Shown here in pieces: positions 5,635 to 9,910 of a stretch of DNA of 9,910 nt (positions are counted from its first letter, which is position 1; every line of letters begins with the position of its first letter). A program made the position numbers and the translations under genes. The DNA is from Acidiferrobacter sp. (GTDB taxonomy: Bacteria; Pseudomonadota; Gammaproteobacteria; Acidiferrobacterales; Acidiferrobacteraceae), in contig DAHWGZ010000053.1 in NCBI GenBank assembly GCA_027335965.1, forward strand, positions 1-9,910, read 5' to 3'. Below the pieces are notes generated by a model. It saw nothing but the letters and a program-made list of their open reading frames with translations, had not been told where the DNA came from and made no database searches.

Positions 5635-6601
5635 ACTTGCGGATCGCCTCGTCTTGCGCCTGGAGAGTATCAGAGAATACATGACCTCCGCGTCCGGTGG
5701 CCACAAAATACAAGGCGCGCGTCTTGTCGGGGTGGAGCGCGGCATAAAGGGCGCGGGCACTGCATAGGCCGATGGGCGTCGGCGGCAACCCGTAATGGAG
5801 GTAGGTGTTGTAGGGGCTCGGGTACGCCATGTCGGCGCTGGTGAGGACCCCATGGTAACGCTTGCCGAGACTGAAGATCACCGTGGGGTCGGTCTCAAGC
5901 CGCATGCCAAGATGCAGGCGGTTGACGAACACGCCGGCGATCTTGCGCCGTTCGCCGGCCTTGGCGGTCTCCTTTTCGATGAGCGAGGCCAGGATCAGGG
6001 CCTGCCGTGGCGTGCGCACGGGCAGATGGGGGGCGCGTTTGCGCCAATCCTTGCCGAGAAGCGCGCGCAGGCGCTTGTGGGCGCGCGCCAGCACCGACGT
6101 GGCCGACGCCCCATAGGTATAGTAGTAGGTGTCCGGGAAGAACGCCCCCTCGAGGCTCTCATGCATGTGCAGCGCGGCGCGCACCGCGGCATGCGGACGA
6201 TGGGCCACGTCGTCTGTGAGGTGCGGCGCGTGGGCCAGGGCCTGGCGCACCTGATGGAACGTCCAGCCGGGCACGAGCGTGAGCGGGTACTCGACGACCT
6301 GCCCGGCCACCACCTTGCGCAGGATATCGAGCGGGGTCGTCGGATCGGAGAATCGGTACACGCCGGTCTTCAGGGCGTTGCCCTCCCCCGTCAGTTCGGC
6401 GAGCGCCACGAAAGAGTTCGCGGAATCGATCACGTGGCGCCTTTGAAGCTGTTCAGCGAAGGCGCGCATGGTGGTCCCGGTGGGCAGGTGAAAAGTCTTT
6501 GCGCCGGGATGCAGCGTGCGATCGGCGAGCAGATACCATCCGGCCGCAAAGAGGCCACCGACGACCAGGGCGCGAAGGCCCCACTTAGAGCGCAGGCGCA
6601 T
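5555..6601 (-). CDS. mltG: Endolytic murein transglycosylase MltG
   Basis: This is a 348-residue inner-membrane lytic transglycosylase that cleaves nascent glycan strands and so sets their length. One N-terminal membrane segment (about residues 8-26) is followed by a LysM-like region (about 37-105) and the YceG catalytic domain. The catalytic motif LIEKET (207-212) places the active-site glutamate at E209, equivalent to E218 of E. coli MltG. Further signatures are GVFVNRLHLGMRLETDPTV (223-241), SPYNTY (262-267) with GLPPTPI (271-277), and GGHVFS near the end. I chose the ATG at 6601 over two GTG codons just upstream because GAGG lies about 9 bases before it. This gives a 17-base overlap with pabC. 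The last 25 or so residues, after KYEID, are unconserved and overlap tmk. Confidence 0.96.
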   Translation of the reverse strand: MRLRSKWGLRALVVGGLFAAGWYLLADRTLHPGAKTFHLPTGTTMRAFAEQLQRRHVIDSANSFVALAELTGEGNALKTGVYRFSDPTTPLDILRKVVAGQVVEYPLTLVPGWTFHQVRQALAHAPHLTDDVAHRPHAAVRAALHMHESLEGAFFPDTYYYTYGASATSVLARAHKRLRALLGKDWRKRAPHLPVRTPRQALILASLIEKETAKAGERRKIAGVFVNRLHLGMRLETDPTVIFSLGKRYHGVLTSADMAYPSPYNTYLHYGLPPTPIGLCSARALYAALHPDKTRALYFVATGRGGHVFSDTLQAQDEAIRKYEIDTAPPAAVPQSRGTRRVGKNHAN

Positions 6602-7403
6602 CACCACAGGTCCTCAGAATCTCCGTCATCCGCGACGTCACGGGGCCGCGCCGCCAAAGCCGTTTCGCGAGGCGCAGGACCGGGCGTATACCGATCAGGG
6701 AATTGCTTAAAAAGATCTCGTCGGCCTCCATGACCCGCGTGCTCGTAAGGTTGTCGAGGTGCACCACCATACCCGATTCGCGCGCGCGCCTCATCACCTG
6801 GTCGCGCATCACCCCCGCGACCCCCGCCTGATCAAGGATCGGTGTCGTGAGGATGCCGCCCTCGACCACGAACAGATTGGTCATGGTCCCTTCTATCACC
6901 CATCCTTGCGTGTCTTGCATCAATCCTTCCCAATAGGGCTCGGTGAATTCCCGTTGCGCCAAAACCTGCTCGAGCCGATTCAAATGCTTGAGGCCCGAGA
7001 GCAGCGGTTGCCGGGCCAGCGTGGTGCGGCACCAGAAGACCGGTGCCTGGTCGTCGACCGGGCGGTGGGGCCAAGGCCATACCGTCAGGAGGCGATCGGT
7101 GGGGGCGGCCGTCGGCCGATAACCGCGCCCGCAGGTCCCACGCACGACGACGATCTTCAAGATAGCGAGACCCTGCCCGGCCGCCAAGGTTTCCGCCTCG
7201 GCGGCGAGGAGCGCGGCGTCGACGGGGTCGAGCCCCAGTCGTTCGATGCCCGCCATGAGCCGCCGGACATGTTCGGGCCACAACAGCAGGCGGCCGTCGC
7301 GAATGGCCACGGTCTCGAACAGCCCATCGCCATACTGCAGGCGGCTTGTCACGGCCATCGACGTCCGCGCTCGACCGTTCACGAGGCTTGCAAGCGGCTT
7401 CAT
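6585..7403 (-). CDS. pabC: Aminodeoxychorismate lyase
   Basis: This 272-residue fold-type IV PLP enzyme converts 4-amino-4-deoxychorismate to p-aminobenzoate and pyruvate for folate synthesis. It matches E. coli PabC throughout: LVNG (7-10), YGDGLFETV (24-32), RG-x-CGRGYRP (88-97), the PLP lysine K139 in GLKHLNRLEQVL, E171 in EGTMTNLF where the PLP-binding Thr/Asn cluster follows, and PILDQAGVAGVMR (188-200). The start at 7403 keeps the conserved LVNG beginning. No good Shine-Dalgarno precedes it. The ATG overlaps the stop of a 34-codon open frame (ATGA) that begins at the pabB stop, suggesting translational coupling. It pairs functionally with pabB just upstream. Confidence 0.96.
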   Translation of the reverse strand: MKPLASLVNGRARTSMAVTSRLQYGDGLFETVAIRDGRLLLWPEHVRRLMAGIERLGLDPVDAALLAAEAETLAAGQGLAILKIVVVRGTCGRGYRPTAAPTDRLLTVWPWPHRPVDDQAPVFWCRTTLARQPLLSGLKHLNRLEQVLAQREFTEPYWEGLMQDTQGWVIEGTMTNLFVVEGGILTTPILDQAGVAGVMRDQVMRRARESGMVVHLDNLTSTRVMEADEIFLSNSLIGIRPVLRLAKRLWRRGPVTSRMTEILRTCGDAPAL

Positions 7404-7504
7404 GTCGCAAGTCCGCGGCGCCGCGCGCGCGTCGTGATGCCGATCGCCGATGGCCGATGGCGGCGGGGTAAGGGGTTCTCGGTCAGGGCGCGGCGGATGG
7501 TCAT
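7400..7504 (-). CDS. Possible 34-codon coupling ORF between pabB and pabC
   Basis: The ATG at 7502-7504 overlaps the pabB stop (ATGA) and the TGA at 7400-7402 overlaps the pabC ATG (again ATGA). The frame therefore exactly bridges the 97-base gap. The peptide MTIRRALTENPLPRRHRPSA... is arginine-rich and has no recognised domain. There is no strong Shine-Dalgarno, so ribosomes would have to re-initiate from pabB. It may exist only to carry ribosomes to pabC, or the arrangement may be chance; no conservation data are available here. Confidence 0.33.
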   Translation of the reverse strand: MTIRRALTENPLPRRHRPSAIGITTRARRRGLAT

Positions 7505-8847
7505 AAGCAGGGTCTCGCGGCCCCCAGGGCGCGCATGAGGCCCGCGGCCTTGGCCCGGGTCTCGAGCAATTCCCGTTTCGGATCGGAATCGGCGACGATC
7601 CCGGCCCCCACGCAAAACTCGATCCGCGATCCGCGCACCACGAGCGTGCGGATCAGGATGTTGAGATCGATGTCGCCGCGCTCGTTGATGTAGCCGAGGC
7701 TGCCGGTATAGGCGCCGCGCGCGCGGCGCTCGTTTTGCGCCAGGATCTCCATGCAATGTATCTTCGGGCAGCCGGTAATGGAGCCGCCCGGGAACAGCGC
7801 GCGTATGAGCTGCGACGGCCGGACGTCTTCCCGCAACGTGCCCTCCACGTCGGATACCAGATGGTGGACGGTTGCAAAGCTTTCGATGCGCATGAGTTCC
7901 GGGACCCGCACGCTGCCTGGCACGCACACGCGACCGAGGTCGTTGCGTTCGAGATCGACGAGCATGAGGTGCTCGGCGCGTTCCTTGGGGTCGGCGCGTA
8001 AGCCGCGCCGCGCCGACTCGTCCGCCACGGCCCCGGAGCCCCGCGCGCAGGTCCCGGCGATGGGTTGGGTCGTCACCTGCGATCGGCGGCACCGGACAAG
8101 CCGCTCGGGGGACGCGCTCGCGATCAGGGTGTCGCCAAGGTGCGCCATCGCGGAAAATGGCGCCGGGTTATGCCCGCGCAGGCCCTCGAGTAGCGCGCCA
8201 GCCGGGGTGCCGGCACGGATGCGTCCGGAATAGCGACGCGACAGGTTGGCCTGGAAGATCTCCCCTTCGATGATGCGCGCCTGGACGTCGCGCACGCCCT
8301 GCTCGTAGTCCTCCGGGGAGTCTTCATTCAGATATTCGAGCGCCACGGGCGGCCACGACTTGGCGGCGGGGAGCCGCTCGAGGTCGGAGGCGATCCTGGC
8401 GACCACCGACGCGTCCCGGCCCGTGATGATCGCGTGGCCCGAGTGCCGCTCGCGCAAAACCGCCCCTGCAAAGCCTTGCAGCCACGCAAGCGGCACGTCC
8501 GCTGGCAACGGCAGCGATGCCAGCCGCGGCTCCAGGACCGTGGCGAGTTCGTAGCTCAGGAAAAGAAAGTGGCCATGGCGAAATGGCAGCGCCTCGTCTG
8601 GCGCGCCGCCCGTCGACGCAAGGCCGGTGCATTCATCGAGGGTCGCCCAGAATCGCGCGCAGTCGTCGGCGGTCGCGCCCGCCGGCAGGATGAGCGGATC
8701 CTCGGGTTCGGCGAACAGGATGTCGTACCCCCACCCCTGCCCGCCGCGGCTCTCGAGCAGATGCGGATAACGCTCCGGAAAGCCATCATGGATGCGCAGG
8801 AGGTCGGCGCCTTCCGGGATCACCCGAATCGCCGCGCCACCATCCAT
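7501..8847 (-). CDS. pabB: Aminodeoxychorismate synthase component I
   Basis: The 448-residue protein (E. coli PabB has 453) aminates chorismate to 4-amino-4-deoxychorismate, using ammonia from the PabA glutaminase, which is not in the window. An N-terminal region with FLFLSYELATVLE (94-106) precedes the chorismate-binding domain. That domain shows GEIFQANLSRRY (195-206), ASASPERLV (243-251), PIAGTCARG (262-270), VDLERNDLGRV (297-307), FPGGSITGCPKI (352-363), AYTGSLGYI (379-387) and GAGIVADSDP (414-423). In E. coli PabB the PIxGT position is Lys274; here it is A264, as in anthranilate synthase TrpE. Length, N-terminal domain and the adjacent pabC favour PabB over TrpE. The ATG at 8847 is 4 bases after the fabF stop, without a Shine-Dalgarno, so translation is probably coupled. 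Confidence 0.93.
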   Translation of the reverse strand: MDGGAAIRVIPEGADLLRIHDGFPERYPHLLESRGGQGWGYDILFAEPEDPLILPAGATADDCARFWATLDECTGLASTGGAPDEALPFRHGHFLFLSYELATVLEPRLASLPLPADVPLAWLQGFAGAVLRERHSGHAIITGRDASVVARIASDLERLPAAKSWPPVALEYLNEDSPEDYEQGVRDVQARIIEGEIFQANLSRRYSGRIRAGTPAGALLEGLRGHNPAPFSAMAHLGDTLIASASPERLVRCRRSQVTTQPIAGTCARGSGAVADESARRGLRADPKERAEHLMLVDLERNDLGRVCVPGSVRVPELMRIESFATVHHLVSDVEGTLREDVRPSQLIRALFPGGSITGCPKIHCMEILAQNERRARGAYTGSLGYINERGDIDLNILIRTLVVRGSRIEFCVGAGIVADSDPKRELLETRAKAAGLMRALGAARPCL

Positions 8848-8851
8848 GGGA

Positions 8852-9910
8852 CTAGCGGAAACGGGCGAGTACCAGCGTCCCGTTCGTGCCACCGAATCCA
8901 AAGGAGTTCGAGAGGGCGAGTGTGATGGGCATCTCCCGCGCGGTGTGCGGGATATAGTCGAGATCACAATCCTCGCTTGGGTGATCGAGGTTGATGGTGG
9001 GCGGCGCAACCTGGTCGTGTATGGCAAGCACCGTGTAGATCGCTTCTATGGCGCCCGCCGCCCCCAAAAGATGCCCGGTCATCGACTTGGTCGAGCTGAC
9101 CGCAAGCTTCTTGGCGTGATCGCCGAACACGCGCTTGATCGCGATGGTCTCGGCGCGATCGCCAAGCGAGGTCGAGGTGCCATGGGCGTTGATGTAAGAC
9201 ACGTCCGCGATGTCGACGCCGGCGTTGCGCAGGGCGTAGCGCATGCACCGCGCCGCCCCGTCTCCGTCCTCCGGCGGGCTCGTCATGTGATAGGCGTCGC
9301 CGCTCATGCCGCACCCGAGAAGCTCGGCGTAGATGCGCGCGCCCCGCGCCCGCGCGTGCTCGAGCTCTTCCAGGACCACGATCGCCCCGCCCTCGCTCAA
9401 CACGAAGCCGTCGCGATCACGATCCCAAGGACGGCTGGCGCGCGTCGGATCATCATTGCGCGAGCTGAGCGCCCGCGCGTTGCCAAAGCCCGCCATCGAG
9501 GTCGGCGTCACCGCGGCCTCGGCGCCACCGGCCACCATGATGTCGGCGTCCCCGTACTCGACGATGCGTCCGGCCTCGCCTATGGCGTGCGTCGACGTGG
9601 TGCACGCGGTCACGACCGACAGGTTGGGGCCCTTGAATCCGTACAATATGGACAGATTCCCCGATATCATGTTGATGATGCTCATGGGAATGTAAAAAGG
9701 AGAAATACGCCGCGCACCCTTTTCCAGGTACTGGCGCATGGTCTCCTCTATGGTGTGGACGCCACCGATCCCCGAGCCGATATAACACCCTATCCGCTCG
9801 GCGTTGGCCTCGGTCACGACGATGCCGGCATCCTTGACGGCCTCCACCCCGGCGGCCATGCCGAGCTGGATGAACCGGTCCATCTTGCGGGCTTCCTTTT
9901 CCGACAGGAA
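8852..9910 (-). CDS. fabF: 3-oxoacyl-[acyl-carrier-protein] synthase II (N-terminus off the right edge)
   Basis: This is the C-terminal 352 residues of a condensing enzyme that extends acyl-ACP with malonyl-ACP in fatty-acid synthesis. The frame is open to the window edge (beginning FLSEKEARKMDRF). The Cys-His-His triad is present as TACTTS, NAHGTS and KSMTGHLLGAAG, at residues 103, 243 and 280 of the visible part. Each is exactly 60 less than E. coli C163, H303 and H340, so about 60 residues are missing and no internal gaps are expected. PWDRDRDGFVLSEGG, AYHMTSPPEDG and the final NSFGFGGTNGTLVL are also typical of FabF. It is presumably preceded by acpP outside the window and is followed after 4 bases by pabB. 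Confidence 0.98.
   Translation of the reverse strand, partial: FLSEKEARKMDRFIQLGMAAGVEAVKDAGIVVTEANAERIGCYIGSGIGGVHTIEETMRQYLEKGARRISPFYIPMSIINMISGNLSILYGFKGPNLSVVTACTTSTHAIGEAGRIVEYGDADIMVAGGAEAAVTPTSMAGFGNARALSSRNDDPTRASRPWDRDRDGFVLSEGGAIVVLEELEHARARGARIYAELLGCGMSGDAYHMTSPPEDGDGAARCMRYALRNAGVDIADVSYINAHGTSTSLGDRAETIAIKRVFGDHAKKLAVSSTKSMTGHLLGAAGAIEAIYTVLAIHDQVAPPTINLDHPSEDCDLDYIPHTAREMPITLALSNSFGFGGTNGTLVLARFR

Noticed and set aside
1..9910. Defence system, mobile element, CRISPR array or biosynthetic cluster
   Set aside because: I saw no transposase, integrase, direct-repeat array, tRNA, toxin-antitoxin pair or nuclease module other than housekeeping TatD. The right three quarters is an ordinary housekeeping operon.

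Overview
The window looks like chromosome from a GC-rich gammaproteobacterium. The strongest evidence is a minus-strand cluster that fills bases 2853 to 9910, read right to left as fabF - pabB - pabC - mltG - tmk - holB - pilZ - tatD. This is the classical gammaproteobacterial acpP-fabF neighbourhood, with a PilZ gene of the Pseudomonas/Xanthomonas type IV pilus kind and with pabB placed next to pabC. A DoxD/DoxX-like membrane protein and small sulfur-lithotroph-type accessory genes on the left suggest a sulfur-oxidising, possibly acidophilic lineage such as Acidiferrobacter or a relative. That placement is inference and was not tested by a search.

Layout from left to right. Bases 1-261 (minus) hold the N-terminal part of a conserved-looking protein of unknown function that runs off the left edge. 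Bases 389-598 (minus) encode a short DUF2892 (YgaP-like) membrane protein. Bases 599-1165 contain no convincing gene but do contain an AT-rich promoter/operator island near 791-845 and a strong GC hairpin at 1111-1135. Bases 1166-1357 (minus) encode a tiny lipoprotein with a CxxC and a His/Asp-rich tail. Bases 1358-1825 are a divergent intergenic region with a promoter-like element, a perfect 15-base palindrome and a possible structured leader. Bases 1826-2776 (plus) encode a 316-residue membrane protein made of two DoxD-like halves. It converges on tatD across a 76-base gap in which I see no clear terminator.

The operon from 9910 down to 2853 is very compact, with gaps of a few bases or overlaps of 4, 17 and 80 bases, so translational coupling is likely. 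Its products serve unrelated housekeeping jobs: fatty-acid elongation (FabF), the two steps from chorismate to p-aminobenzoate for folate (PabB, PabC), termination of peptidoglycan glycan strands (MltG), dTTP supply (Tmk), the delta' subunit of the DNA polymerase III clamp loader (HolB), type IV pilus assembly (PilZ) and a metal-dependent nuclease (TatD). The glutaminase partner PabA is not in the window.

I found no defence system, mobile element, CRISPR array, tRNA or rRNA. The points most worth following are the duplicated DoxD-like protein with its palindromic promoter, the AT-rich operator-like island, the PabB with an anthranilate-synthase-like PIAGT motif, the 34-codon coupling ORF between pabB and pabC, and the His/Asp-rich lipoprotein.
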